Positions 1 through 11,939 of a DNA stretch of 64,000 bases are shown piece after piece. The translations under genes and the position numbers were made by a program. The stretch is from Gigaspora margarita. Taxonomy: Eukaryota; Glomeromycota; Glomeromycetes; Diversisporales; Gigasporaceae. Positions within the stretch are counted from its first letter, which is position 1; each line of letters begins with the position of its first letter. The notes beneath the pieces are model-generated. The model saw nothing but the letters and a program-made list of their open reading frames with translations, had not been told where the DNA came from and did no database searches. The stretch covers positions 139,580 through 203,579 of the forward strand of contig WTPW01000147.1 of assembly GCA_009809945.1 (NCBI GenBank). Reading direction: 5' to 3'.

Positions 1-62
1 ATTTTAGCGATTTTGGGCTTGTTGGAATCGCCTCTTCATGGCAGTCATTTTGGTAGTAAAAT
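1..62. repeat. Truncated arm of the 18-kb palindrome repeat family
   Basis: Bases 7-23 (GCGATTTTGGGCTTGTT) and the following text match the arms of the palindrome at 17,950-18,790 and the half-copy near 10,390. The copy runs off the left edge of the window, so its full extent is unknown. It encodes nothing. Confidence 0.6.
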
Positions 63-176
63 TATAAAAAACAGACTGGTCTGTCAAAAGTTATTTATGA
101 TTTCATGTTGATTTTAAAATTTGCTTTGCGCAGCTTATTTTGGTTAAATTATAATATATCGAGAAGTATCGGTCAA

Positions 177-247
177 AATCGCATGATTTTGGTACCATTC
201 GATTCGTCTCAATGAGACGAATCGAATGGTAACAAAATCATTCGATT
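177..247. repeat. Near-perfect hairpin with GTCTC/GAGAC core
   Basis: Bases 185-211 pair with 213-239 at 26 of 27 positions around a single-base centre; pairing continues with gaps out to about 177/247. The core reads CGTCTCAATGAGACG and the arms contain GGTACCATTCGATT. Related hairpins occur at 372-441, 6,146-6,284, inside the elements at 4.3, 4.5, 54.9 and 55.7 kb, and in shortened form at 10.4 and 18 kb. It is probably a mobile foldback module; the mechanism is unknown. Confidence 0.8.
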
Positions 248-371
248 CTGATCAATAGAACTTAATAGATAATGAAAAATACGATGTGCGCCATAATTGG
301 TATATGTGTTATAATATAGCTTTTTAATTTGTATATTGTAATTAACGATATCTTATGATCTAGTGATTATA

Positions 372-441
372 ATTGAACGATTTTGGTACCATTCGATTCG
401 TCTTGATGAGACGAATCAAATGGTACTGAAATCATTCGATT
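372..441. repeat. Second GTCTC/GAGAC hairpin
   Basis: Same module as the hairpin 190 bases upstream, with centre CGTCTTGATGAGACG and arms around TGGTACCATTCGATT / AATCAAATGGTAC. The two copies differ at a few bases, so they are separate insertions or an old duplication. Confidence 0.75.
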
Positions 442-1866
442 CCGGTCGATATATCATGTATTATTAGCTAAAATACTTAACTGCGCCATAATACCCATGT
501 CTACCTTAGTATTGGTTAAATAAAGTGCTATCATAATCTTGATATTGTATCTATTGTTTATAATATTGTTGTATATGATATTTATTAGATATAAAATCAG
601 TAATAATATTGTCCTCAGTTTGGATATTGTTAAAGTGTACTGGCTGTATGTATCTGTTTAATATGCTATTAATCATTTTAGTAAGTTGCAATAAAAGTTT
701 CTCATATTTGCTTTTTGTAGCTGTTTGGATATATTGATATAGAAGTTGTGCATTCTCAAGATTTCTTGCATTGTATAATGTTTATTAGTAATGTTTGTTG
801 TTAGTAATCCAAGTAGAGAGTGATTAAAAATCTGTAGATAGAAGACTAATATTAATACCATATTTGTTGTTGATATAGTTAATTAACTGAGAGGTTTGAA
901 AAGGAATGGTAATATTAAAAAAGAATAATTTTTTGGTATTGTATATAATATTTCCAATAGTTTTGAGATCTTTATGTAAAATTTGTAGCTTTGGGTATAA
1001 AGGTATAGTAAATTTTTTTATAGTTTGTTTTTTGTTAAGAATGTTTGAAGAGCTGCACTAATAATACAGATATATATTTTATGCTATGTTTTTTTATAGA
1101 TTTATTAGTTTGAGTTTTTAGTAAGAAGAATCTGATACCTATTTAAATTATAATTAATTTGGTTAATAAATTTATTCCAGGCTTCATTACTTATTGCTTT
1201 GTAGTTAAATATATTATCTTTGCTCTTGTTTTTGTTTCTTATCTTGTTGTATGCTAATAGAAATCCAATAAGAGGTTAGGATTAAATAGTCACTATTTGA
1301 ATTAGTTGATGGATCATTTAGATAAAATTTATTAAAGTTATAAGAGATTTATATACTCATATATAATCAATACAGCTACTATATTTACTACTATTTTATA
1401 TATGTTGGGTTTTATTAGAATAGATAGCAATATCAAACATATTGATACTATATAAATAATTTAAGAGTTGGAATTTAAATAAGCTAGATATTGTTTAAGA
1501 AGAGATGTATTGAAGTTACCTATTACAATAGGGTATAGTTTTTTTGGTAGTACTTGTTGTATCTATTGAATGATCTTGGTTTGTGTTCAATACAAGCAGT
1601 AGTATCAGTGAAGAAAAATAAACTGAAATGATTCTAAATTTGAAATTATATTTGGAAAAAGTCAAAAGCAATAGCTCCACCAGGATAAAATAGAATATTG
1701 TGTGTAGATTTTTAAGTATTATAGTTATTTCTTTTTTGGATTTTGGCAAATTAAACTTAATACTTATTCTAGTAATTTATTAAATGATCAAATGATTACA
1801 GTAATTATATATTGTCTTGAAATACAATCATTAAAGTAAACAAAATTAAACTTCATATTTATGCTA
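442..1866. other. AT-rich non-coding stretch
   Basis: No convincing gene, repeat boundary or RNA was seen. Short open frames on the minus strand (673-861 and 1,516-1,749) lack recognisable motifs and have the composition expected of random AT-rich DNA. Confidence 0.5.
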
Positions 1867-2889
1867 TGGTGCACTAAGAAACTTCTCATCAAATTCTGAT
1901 TGCTTTTTAAAATCTTATAACTATGAATTATTTAATAAATAACTGATAAAATTAAATCTTTATCTTTAGCTCTATCAAACTTATTAGTTAAAATTTTTTA
2001 AGAAGTACAAAATCAAAATATTAAGACATTAAAATTTAAAAAATTTATACAATTTATTATGCAAGCTATAAAATTGGCACCCTGTTGTTACATATAAATT
2101 ACATCAAAATTGGCATTATATATATTCGATCTACATAAAATTGGTATAAAGTGATAAATCTATTATGAAATTTTTTAAAGCGATATATAACGATTATAAT
2201 CAGCTTAATCAATTATAATCAATTAATTTTAATTGATTGTAATCATTTGAGAACTAATAAATTATAAATGATTATAGATATATATCAATTTTTAATTGGT
2301 AATAATCGATAATATAAAAAATCGATTAATATCGATAGTTTACAAAATTTGTAAATATTAGTTAAATCTTAGGACTGAGATTCTTGATAACCAGTTATTA
2401 GAATTGTTCAAATTTTTATTACAAATAGTATCAATATCTGTCTAAAACATATTAAAATATTAGCAAATTTGAACTGGTAGTTCTTGAGTAATTGCTTGCA
2501 TATGATAGTCAATTTTTTAAAAACACTAACTATAGTATACAAACATTTACTCAAGAACTACTAGTTAAAATTTTCTGATATTTTAATATATTTTAGACTA
2601 ATATAGATACTATTTGCTCTAAAAATTTGAGCCAATTCTAATTATTGGTTATCGAGAAACTCAGGTCTAAAATTTAACTAAAATTTACAAATTTTGATTA
2701 TAATTAATACTTATGCGTATTCTATTTATGCTTGTATTTTAGTTCATTAATGAAATCTCCTAATTACAAATGTTATATCTAGCCAAATCTAAATTTGGTG
2801 CATTTTGAATATATCTAGCCAGAAATAGCATTCCTTGAATATATCTAGTCAAATTTGGCGCATTAGATGAGAAGTGACTTGGTGCACCA
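1867..2889. mobile_element. TA-flanked non-autonomous element (Tc1/mariner-type ends)
   Basis: The left end TGGTGCACTAAGAAACTTCTCATC-type sequence is mirrored at the right end (GATGAGAAGTGACTTGGTGCACCA), about 24 bases with one indel. TA dinucleotides flank both sides (1865-1866 and 2890-2891), which is the target duplication typical of Tc1/mariner elements. It has no transposase. The interior contains repeated 'ATATCTAGCCA..TTTGG' motifs near 2,770-2,870 and a nested palindrome at 2,343-2,696. Superfamily assignment rests only on the TA and is tentative. Confidence 0.65.
2343..2696. mobile_element. Nested full-length foldback element
   Basis: The whole segment is one imperfect palindrome: it opens with CAAAATTTGTAAAT and closes with ATTTACAAATTTTG. 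The two arms, each about 160 bases, align almost throughout (for example AGTTCTTGAGTAA near 2,477 against TTACTCAAGAACT near 2,548). It sits inside the TA-flanked element, so it inserted later or forms that element's internal hairpin. No coding capacity. Confidence 0.7.
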
Positions 2890-3022
2890 TATTAATTTTA
2901 TTTATTGCAGTTTGTTTAATTTTGTAAATTTTGTAGATTATTAAAAAAAAGAAATAGTATTATTGTTTGGTAATTTTTAATTTTTAAAATAAATCTGATA
3001 TAATAATTTTAGGAAATATTAC

Positions 3023-3363
3023 TATAGCACTATAGCACTGTGACGCTACCTCTATAAGTAACAACCAAATTTGTGTAACAAGTAAATCAAAACAACTTTT
3101 ATCAAAACAAAAATTAAATTTTTTTAATATTAGAGTAAGGGTAAAGGTAAGAAGTTAAAGTTAGAGAGTATTTTATAGTAAAATTTTGTAAGAAATTTTT
3201 TTACTAATGCCCAAAAGAAAGTTTTTTAGACAAAATTTAAAGATATAGTTAATTTTTTAAAATTTATTTATTTTTGTTACACAAACATGATCTGCATGTT
3301 ACACCTGATCTTAAATCTTAATTGGTTAAAAATGACCTAGCACTATAGTGCTATAGCGCTATA
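3023..3363. mobile_element. MITE with TATAGC-repeat inverted ends
   Basis: The left end TATAGCACTATAGCACTGTG matches the inverse of the right end (CACTATAGTGCTATAGCGCTATA) with a few differences. The interior carries the AGAGTAAGGGTAAAGG...TAGTAAAATTTTG core that recurs in the elements at 9,494, 16,722, 17,060 and 58,412, so several MITE families with different ends share an internal core. Confidence 0.55.
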
Positions 3364-4202
3364 AAATAAATCCCATAATTTTATATTGCGATATTGGAGT
3401 AGTTTTTAAAAAATTAGAAATTACCATTAATCACCTAACAATTATATGATTTTTTTTTGTTGATATGCAAAATTTACAAAATTTTGCAAACTAAAATAAT
3501 AAAAAAATTTGGTGATTTCTAATTTTTTAAAATAGCTCTAATATGTTAATTTTATGTCATAATATCAAAATAATTTTAAGAAATTAGAAATCACCAGTAA
3601 TTACCTAACAATCATTTGGCAAATTTACTGTTATACAATAAATTATTTTTTTTACATACAATTTGAAAAGTTTTTAATCATAGAGAAAAATTTTACTAAG
3701 AAAATAATAAATTTCATCTTAAAAAACTAGCATATTTTTGAGCCAAAGAACAACTTTACTTAAGAGAACAAAATAAATTGTAATAATAAAATTTTGCACA
3801 AACATGATTTTTTGTTTGATGCTTTTTCTAACTTTATATTAGTCACACAATATGTTACACAGAACACAGGATAAATTTTTCGCTATGAAATTTGAGTGAC
3901 CGATATGCATATAATGGGCTCAATTTTCATAGTAAATGCAATAGTTACCTACTTTCAATCATTTATTTCAAGATTTTCTAAAAAGGAAATCGAACTTATA
4001 GCATGCATTTTTACAGTTTAGAAAGTTGTTTCTTTATTATTTGCAAGTTTAAAATATAATACAAAATAAATTTGAAAAGAATGTGGCACTTAAAGTTGGC
4101 ATTTTGTTTTATTTTTATATATATAAAACTGCTTACTATTATGCTTCTATAAACTTAGCAAGTTTGTTTTAAAAATTATAAACTACTAGAACCATTAAAA
4201 AG
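3364..4202. other. Non-coding, with a dispersed repeat near 3,715-3,870
   Basis: No gene is visible. A segment around 3,715-3,870 (CTAGCATATTTTTGAGCCAAAG and onward) is a diverged copy of 7,115-7,230, including the 'GCTTTACTTAAGAG' word. Near 3,400-3,600 the phrase TTTCTAATTTTTTAAAATAG and its inverse recur, suggesting foldback remnants. Boundaries are not resolvable by eye. Confidence 0.4.
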
Positions 4203-4733
4203 GGGGCATCCATAAATAACATTATGTACCTCTACATAGTAACTCTTGACCCCCCTAGACTATATAAAAAAATTTAAAAATCTATATGTTTATATATAAA
4301 ATTTTACAAAAACTTGGATATATTATGATCAAGTGATCCAATTTGGATGATTTTGGTACTATTCAATTTGTTTTTATGAGAACAAATTCAATAGTGCCAA
4401 AATCATTTTAGTTAGACCACTGAATCAAGAGTTATTCACAAAAAACTATTGATTTTAAAGTAATTGTATAAGAAAATATAATAACCAATAGTATTTCATT
4501 AATTAAATATGATTCAGTGATCCAAATCAAATGATTTTGGTACTTTTGAATCTCTCCTCGAGACAATTCAAATAATACTAAAATATTCAATTTGGACCTC
4601 TGGGTCAAGTTTTAGACAAAGTTTTATAAAAAAATTACATTATATTTTTTTGATTCCCTCCTACTATTGAAAAAATCGTTATATTATATTTTAAGGGACC
4701 CACCTCAAATATAACATTATTTATGGATGCCCC
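4203..4733. mobile_element. MITE with GGGGCATCCATAAATAA ends, containing two hairpins
   Basis: Begins GGGGCATCCATAAATAACAT and ends in its inverse (ATGTTATTTATGGATGCCCC-like: ATAACATTATTTATGGATGCCCC). Inside are two GTCTC/GAGAC-type hairpins (about 4,340-4,440 and 4,512-4,605). A second copy of the same element at 54,719-55,905 carries an extra 655-bp insertion, so this copy serves as the uninterrupted comparison. Flanks (AAAAAG / AAAAGG) are too simple to call a duplication. Confidence 0.75.
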
Positions 4734-5056
4734 AAAAGGTTGCAGGTTATGACTACAAGGTACTAGATTTGACACATAGACCTTGTCTGGTTTAGAAATC
4801 ATGTAATTATAAAGAAATTTTAAGCTAGTTAAACTAGAATTATTACTGATAAGATAATTTTTTAAAATTAAGTAGATTGAAAACAGCTTATTAAAATTTT
4901 AACTGGGTTGGTTTAGCAAATACCAACGAAGTTATTCTCATGTAAATCTATCTTTCTAGAAGGCATCAGCTAGTTACAAGTTATAAATTGATTAAAACTA
5001 AGATTAGTAATAAGATATAGCCACAAATCACAAAAAAAACTATATATATATTTATT

Positions 5057-6052
5057 TTTTTTCAGTTTCAAAGTGCCTGCTTGGGGTATAGGATTTATTC
5101 AGTTTACACATCGGAAAATTACACTTGGATGAGAGTACAACTAGCCACACCTGCAACTTTTGGTTGCCTATTTAAGTAGCCACCCGAAGGTTCTACACTA
5201 GCTGCCATATCTGCAACCTGCATACTGGTCATTGCCTATTTAAACCCTCTGATCTTCAGCTCCTTTGACCAATCTCAACTGTTTTACCAGTATTCGCGGT
5301 ACATATACAGTCAGTTCGGACCCCGGATCATTTACTGCCATAGCCCTTAGGACTAGTTTATCCTCACAGGAAACTTGGTAGAGCAGTCCCTGTCCCACAC
5401 AGGTACTACCTACACTTCGGTAACTTACGCTACAGCTTTATCTATATACTTGCAGTCAGGGCTAACCATTAAACCGCTACTATTACCTACTTCATGCCCT
5501 TGTAAGGTTCGCTCCAACCCCAGCACCCACCTCTACTATCCTACCAGTCCTTACACCAGCTTCCCAAACTTCCAAACCAGTTAGCCCGGAAGGGTCGATT
5601 AACCTGGCATTAGGTGCTACTATGGTTCTTTCTTTCCTTGGTACCTACTTCTATAGCATAGATCCTTTTCCTTTTGTGTGACTCTGGCGGCCAGGTTGGT
5701 GAACCCCCGTCCCTAAGGGTCTTTATTCATCTGATATTCTGGCTCCGGTTTCTGATTCTCTGGTTTTGGTAGCACTGTCAAAGATCTTTGCTACCTCCTT
5801 ACTCAGGGCTTGCCAAACGTGTTTACATTTCTCTGGTTCCTTGGATTTGTCTGTGTAATGATATACAAATATGCCCGAAAGCTCCCATTCTAGATGGTAA
5901 CCAAGGATTACAGGTAATATATCTGACTGATCGACAAGTCAATAGTTACCGTACTACAGGTTTTATTTTCAAAGCGTCACCAGTGGGATTTGAACCCTAG
6001 ACCTGCCACTTGGGGGTGACAACTTACCAACTTCCCTAAGTCGCCACACTCT
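5057..6052 (-). mobile_element. Long tRNA-headed SINE, minus strand, with target duplication
   Basis: Read on the minus strand, the element starts near 6,050 with a tRNA-like head containing an exact box B, runs through a comparatively GC-rich body, and ends in an A-rich tail (T run 5,049-5,062 on the plus strand). It is flanked by TATATATATATTTATT (5041-5056) and TATATACATATTTATT (6053-6068), a 15/16 match interpreted as the target-site duplication, although the sequence is simple. The segment around 5,120-5,210 is homologous to 14,860-14,960 and 22,031-22,098, so it belongs to a family sharing a body but differing in the 3' part. The open frames across it are accidental. At about 1 kb it is long for a SINE. 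Confidence 0.7.
5985..6031 (-). promoter_or_regulatory. Internal RNA polymerase III promoter (boxes A and B) of the SINE
   Basis: On the minus strand GGGTTCAAATCCC (5985-5997) contains an exact match to the box B consensus GWTCRANNC. TTGGTAAGTTG (about 6,021-6,031) is a near match to box A. The spacing is tRNA-like. Activity is not shown by sequence alone. Confidence 0.6.
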
Positions 6053-6145
6053 TATATACATATTTATTAAAAATGTTCATTTATTTATTTAAATAAAAAA
6101 TTATATAATTATTAAATTAAATTGATTTAAATAATTTAATTTACA

Positions 6146-6284
6146 AAAAATTGAGTTTTTTGTAAACTATTAATCAGAATTACATGATTTTGGTCCATTT
6201 GATTCGTCTCAATAAGCTGAACCAAATGATACCAAATTCATTTAATTCTGATTAATAGTTCATAAGAAACTCAATTTTTTGTAA
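6146..6284. repeat. Extended copy of the GTCTC hairpin module
   Basis: An inverted repeat runs from AAATTGAGTTTTTTGTAAAC to GAAACTCAATTTTTTGT with ACTATTAATCAGAATTA / TTAATTCTGATTAATAGT inside and the TTTGGTCCATTTGATTCGTCTC arm at the centre. The core is degenerate (GTCTCAATAAGCTGA), so this is an older copy of the module seen at 177 and 372. Confidence 0.6.
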
Positions 6285-9200
6285 AAATTTTTTATCAAAT
6301 TTATCCATTTTCTTAGCACCGGATCCATATGATTAAATTGAACAAATAAAAGAAAATCATCCTAAATTAAAAATATTATAAGCTTAAGTACAGTATATTA
6401 TTTTGTACACCTTAACTAGAATTGTTAAATGAACTATTTTTATAATATCAATCATTCAAAACTGCCTGATTATATCTAAAGTTTGCCTAATATTTATGCC
6501 TCCAACTAGTTAAAACAAAATAAACAAAACAATCTAAGCTAAAATAACCTATCTCAAATAAAAAGAACTAGTTAAAAATAGAATAATAGAAAGTAAAAAC
6601 AAAATTAAATAGCTTAAAATATATCAGTTACAACGCATTAATAAGTAATCTACTTACTATAAAATAGTTTTTTTGATTTTTCATGTTATGTTCTTAATAT
6701 ACTCGCATTTTGAAGATGCATTTTGCTAAAAGCTCTCCTTATGCTGCACCTAGTGAACTATTTTACAAGTAAAAAATTTGCAAACTCAGAAAAAATGTGT
6801 CAAAAGTATGTAAAATAATTACCTACCTTCAAGGGTGTAGCATTTTATAGGGAACAGTTTATTTTGTACAATTTGTGTACTATACAATTTGTAAAAACCA
6901 CAAGAATAATTTTGTTATATCAAACACTATGTATTTCAACTAAAGGTTTAGGCAAAAATTTAAAACTGTAATTTGTCAGTTTGTGTAATATATGAAAAAT
7001 CATATGTTAAAATTTTAGATATAGCAAATCGGATAACTGATATTGTTTTTCTTTATATATGTTTTGAAAGATTTTTATTATAGTAAAAACTTTTACTAAT
7101 AAAACAATAAAATATGTTTTAAGAAACTAGTATTTTTTTGAGCTAAAGAACAGCTTTACTTAAGAGCTCAAAGTCAATTATGATAATAAAATTCTGCAAA
7201 AATTACAATTTTTTATTTGAAGGCTTATTGTGCTTTGTGTAATAGTAATTTTGCTAATCCTTATGTTCTCTTCTTTGATCCCAAGTATCTTGGGATCACT
7301 GAGCCAATTTTAATGATTTAGATTTAAATTTGTATATATATTGGATTCTCCATATATATAACGCATATATAAAATTTTTTACGTATTTTTTTTTGCATTT
7401 GTGCTAATAAAAATTTTTGAATTTATAATACTGCATGATATACAAAATTGATCTACTATAAATTATATAATAAGTTATACAATAAGATAGTTTAAATTTT
7501 ATTAATATATATATATATTTTTAAAAAAAAACTTTATTCTACCTATTTTACACTATAGAATAGTAGTTTATTTGACTATTTTTATGTGATCTCTTGTTGA
7601 AAAATTGTTGCTTCAAAATCAGTAGAGAATTTCACTTCTTACCCAAGATTATTTTTAAATACAAACATGGAGCGAATAAAAGGTTATTAAGAAGGTTGTG
7701 CCAAGCATAAGCTTCATAAAAAGTATATTTTATCAAGTATTACTTTACAAATCTAGAGAAATGCAACATATAAAAGTAGATCGTTTTCTATATAAGGTAA
7801 AGTTTTGTAAAACATCCTTTTAAGCCAATATTAATTAGATCTATTAATAAAAAATACTTTTTATTATAAGAACACCCTAATTGTCTGGAGCAAAGTGATT
7901 GACTCATACTTCTACATCCTTTGATAACAGAAATTATGTGCATTTTCTGTCTATAATGCTGCATACCCATATTTGCACATTTAGTAAAGATTTTGTGTAC
8001 TTGTATTAAGGGCTGAGTTGAATCAATTACCTGAGTAATTAATTTATATGGGTTGTAATTTGAGATATTATTTTTTTACAATAATTTTACAACTAACATA
8101 TAAGGTGAACAAGATGAATGAAGTATATGATGCACTAACAATTATATTGAGAAAGTTGTTTGAGAATACCTGAAGAGTTAATATTTGAGTGTTTAACAAA
8201 CAATATGATTTGTAAAGAATTGATTTATCTTTTTTTTATATATAATTTATTTTTTCACATTACTGTATTACAATAACTTTTTAATTTTTTGTATTTTTTT
8301 TAGTAACTTGACATTGTTCAGGTTGTTTTGTTGGTGTTGCCATTTACTAGTATCATCTTTAGAGATTGCTAGTACTGGTGCTTGTAATACTAGATGTTTT
8401 TGATATAGTAAATTATGAGTAAGTTCTGCAACTAAAATTATGAAGAATCAATAATTCTAATTTAGCTAAGTCATTATCACAATAGCATATAGGCTTTTTA
8501 ACTGAATTTTTTTGGCAAATCAGATACAAACTAAACAATATAATGTATATTCTTTAGTAGACTTTTAATATTCATATATCCAAAAGAAAGAGAAATACCT
8601 TTGGCTTCTGCAGCATAAAAGTATGTTCTTGTCAAAAAAAATTTAGTATATTTTGCAAAAAACGTTTTGTATTTTTTCTGCTTGAAATACTTGATCCTAT
8701 TGATTATAAAGAAAAGGTAATTGCTAATAACTCTATAAAGTTGCCAAAACCAATCATAAAATAATACTTTACTAATAGGCTGCACGCTTAATAGTTTAGC
8801 TCAGTTAATTTTTTTCTCCAATTAGGTAAATTTAAAAAAATACTGGATTAAAACTATTTCTAGAAGGTACACCAGACTCGTATATTCAACTCTACAAAAA
8901 ATATTGGAATTATGATTCCAACCAATGTCCTGAATTTGAAAAAAGAAAATTTTAGCATGTATAATAAACTGTACAGTTAAGAATGAATTATTCTGAATAA
9001 GTATTACTTAGAAAGTTAATATATTTTATAGAATATAATAATATTAAAAATTTCTACTATTTATTATTTAGGTAAAAGTAAATTCAATAAATTTATTTTG
9101 GATATTATGCCTAAAATCTCAAATTCAGATATTTAATTATTACCAAATTGGCAAGGTTTTCATAATGAGATCATGCTCTACTGTGGCATTTTTCGCAATG

Positions 9201-9493
9201 ACCAAGCAAAAATTAACTAGGATTTAAAATCTGCTAGACAAAAGACCTTGCCTAATTTAACAGCTCTAAAAGGCACAATAAATAATGCAAATATTTTGTT
9301 AAAGTCAACAATTTAAAAACTAATTCTATTAAAGCAGACCAACTAATTCAAATAGAATCTTGTTTACATGCCTAAGAGGAGCACCATTTATCAGCTAATT
9401 TTTTAGGAAGTAGGGGTAGAGCAATTATTAGGTCCTATATATAATATAATATGTATAATATATATAATATATAACTTATATATGAAATATTAT
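6285..9493. other. AT-rich region without a convincing gene
   Basis: About 3.2 kb with no recognisable gene. Two things stand out. First, 7,236-7,318 (GCTAATCCTTATGTTCTCTTC, then a CCCAAGTATCTTGGG hairpin) is a copy of the centre of the palindrome at 52,690-52,840. Second, the minus strand between 8,785 and 8,300 reads like degraded coding sequence (a frame with 'EAKGISLSFGYMNIKSLLKN' and, further on in another frame, 'LVLQAPVLAISKDDTSKW'), but I cannot name it and it contains stops. The rest shows nothing. Confidence 0.4.
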
Positions 9494-9712
9494 ATTCATA
9501 ATACCCATGTTATACAACACCCTACTATGTCAACTAGGTTAGGTTATTGATAGGTTAGTATTAAAGTTAGAGTTAGATTTAGAATTTATAGTAAAATTGT
9601 GAGAAGCATTTTTTGTTAGTAATACAACAGGGGTTACCTAGTAAAATTTTGAGATATTTAAGAATTTTTAAAGTGTTTTTATATAGGTGTTATATAACAT
9701 GGTGTTATGAAT
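9494..9712. mobile_element. MITE with ATTCATAATACCCATG ends
   Basis: ATTCATAATACCCATGTTAT at the left is mirrored by ATATAACATGGTGTTATGAAT at the right. The interior contains AAAGTTAGAGTTAGATTTAG and ATAGTAAAATTGTGAGAAGC, the internal core shared with several other MITEs here. No coding capacity and no clear target duplication. Confidence 0.65.
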
Positions 9713-9763
9713 ACAATTTTCCTATATATATATATTATATTATATTTATATTATTTTTAAGAT

Positions 9764-10262
9764 TTTTGGTTAATTGCCAATAGTCATTACATAGTAAAGT
9801 CTAAATTCTACTATATAAATCATATTAGTGCTTAAGTAAACTTATTTGGAAGACTAAACTATACCTATTCTGAAAGTTTCATCAAAAAAGGAGTACTTTT
9901 TTATTTGACTTTTAAATTTTTATGTTCAATGAATATATTTTGTTAATAAAATTTTAATCTTTTTTGTTAAAAGTAAAAATTAAAAACCAATTAATAAAAA
10001 ATTCTTCAATTTCATTCTAAATTTTAAAGTATATGTATTTTGATCTTCTGAATAAGTTTACTTAAGTGACTTTAATCGATTTACTTAGTAAAATTTGGAT
10101 TTTACTATGTAGCAACTTTCATTGATCATAGAGTAGCTTATTTTTAGATCAAAAATGTTTTTGCATTTCTTGACCAAAAGAGGATATAGCTTGTTTTTGA
10201 AAGTAACTTATTTTCAGAGGTAGCTTATTATCAGAGGTAAGTTATTTTCAGCAATATACAGT
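9764..10262 (-). mobile_element. 'GAAAATAAGCTACC' MITE, inverted and left-truncated
   Basis: Its reverse complement aligns through most of its length with 28,523-29,000. Shared segments include the CTATTCTGAAAGTTTCATC block and the AAAAGTTGCTACATAGT-type block. The right end (GGTAAGTTATTTTCAGCAAT) is the terminal inverted repeat, while the left terminus is missing by about 60 bases. The same family provides the direct repeats that flank the LINE. Confidence 0.65.
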
Positions 10263-10500
10263 AGTTAATTATCCAAAATGGACTAGTAGATCAAAAGTTA
10301 TTCAATATTAAAAAATTTTACTTAGTAATTTTAAAAATCACTATTAATATTATACTAAAATTGAATAATCCTGGATTCTGTAATTTGATTTCGATGTTTT
10401 TGGGCTTGTTAGAATCGTCTCATTGAGATGAGCATTTTTGTAGTTAAATCATCTAAATCGGACTAGTAGATCAAAAGTATTCAATATTTAATATTTTAAT
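10263..10500. repeat. Half-copy of the 18-kb palindrome arm
   Basis: Contains TTTTTGGGCTTGTTAGAATC and GTCTCATTGAGATGAGCATTT, followed by a GACTAGTAGATCAAAAG motif that also precedes the segment (near 10,280). This corresponds to one arm of the palindrome at 17,950-18,790. Confidence 0.55.
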
Positions 10501-10510
10501 ATATGTATAT

Positions 10511-10700
10511 ACAGTCGTCCTCCTTTACAATCACCTCCTATATAATCACTAACTCTATATAATCACACAAATTTTTAATATAATTTTTTTATTTATAAAA
10601 ATCCCTATATATAGTCACAATTTGCCTATAATCACAATCACATTTTATATTATAAATAAAGGAAAATATAGTATATATTTTCCTTTTATAAAATCACATT
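10511..10700 (+). mobile_element. Pogo-like left terminus with TATAATCAC subterminal repeats
   Basis: TACAGTCGTCCTCCTTTACA starts a segment with repeated ATAATCAC words. A similar left end occurs at 44,838, an inverted end at 25,735-25,817, and a complete short element at 58,618-58,790. TA-CAGT ends are characteristic of pogo/Tigger elements. No matching right end was found nearby, so either the partner was lost or the real element is larger. Confidence 0.45.
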
Positions 10701-11487
10701 TAAAAAATAATAATAATAAATAAAGAAAAAATTTATTTGTTATAGCATGTGACATTTGTAATTTGTAACTATATATATATATTATAATTTTTTTTAAGTC
10801 ATATGACTTTATATTTAAATTTCAATTTATTAATTAATAATAACTACAAGGATTCCAGTCAACTATTATGATATATTACACATGGGCATTACACATTTAA
10901 AACTAATGTACACACAACTAGCAAAATGTAATTTTCAATGCATATCATTTTGAGTTGTATGTACATACGCTTGCAAACTTCATAACTAAAATGAATCATC
11001 ACAATTCGGCAAAACAAAATGTTACAACCATTAGCAGAACTGGAATTTTGAATTACAAATATAATTAGTGAGAATAGACACATGATGATAGTACGTATGA
11101 TAGCCAGTCTCTTTATAGCACGCACTTACCCTAACACAACAACAAACATATTGTTAACTGTACATACTATCGAATTTCACATATCTATTCTAATAAGCTC
11201 AGAATCACTTAAGTTGCAGTCATATAAGTTAATCAATTTCTGAATAGTATGGCATGACAATCATACATCAAATAATAAAAAATGAGTTTTACTTTCCTGG
11301 TGACATTATAAGAAAAAATCTTATTAGTTTTTTATATTTCATGAAATTAGTAAATTAATTTCATATTGCTTTCTTATACAATATATACGGTACTGACATT
11401 AAAGATTGGCTGGTATTAATTTCATTGTTTGATGAGCCATATTGCAACTTCATCATAGCATTCGAATGACAAAAATATATTATCATG
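10701..11487. other. AT-rich non-coding
   Basis: Nothing identifiable. A minus-strand open frame (10,889-11,125) has no motif. Confidence 0.4.
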
Positions 11488-11577
11488 GGATCTCTTGCAA
11501 TTTAGGTTAACCGATTCTAAATTAATTGATCAATAATACCTTTTTATTAACAGTATCACCTATACTGCAAGAGATCC
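11488..11577. mobile_element. 90-bp hAT-like micro-MITE
   Basis: Inverted ends GGATCTCTTGCAATTTAGG and CCTATACTGCAAGAGATCC (about 17 of 19 match) are flanked by TTATCATG (11480-11487) and TTATTATG (11578-11585), a 7/8 match. An 8-bp duplication fits the hAT superfamily. It contains no gene. Confidence 0.65.
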
Positions 11578-11939
11578 TTATTATGCATTAAAAGTTACGA
11601 TTATATGAAATCTAATTAACCAAAATTTATTTAAAATTATACTTATTTTTACAACTTTACTGTAGGTAGGCATTTTGTATTTACGGTTTCGTCCAAAGTA
11701 GCTAAATAGTATTCTGGACTTTTTTTTTTGGATTTTGCTTTTTCCACGATTTTTAAAAATTTTTTGTATATGATTAAGAAGAAAATTCCAGTTTTCTCTG
11801 TTAAAAAGCTTAATTCGGATAGTTTGTAAGGATATCATTTGGTTTTAATAAATGTGTCCCGTAATTTTTTATTATTCTGCATATCTACATTGTAAGTTTA
11901 ATTAGTTTTGAATAAATAAGTACTAATTAAAGTGCATAC

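Noticed and set aside
5375..6000. Plus-strand frames of 69 and 70 codons in a GC-richer segment
   Set aside because: The segment is a minus-strand SINE with promoter boxes and target duplication; the frames have no motif.
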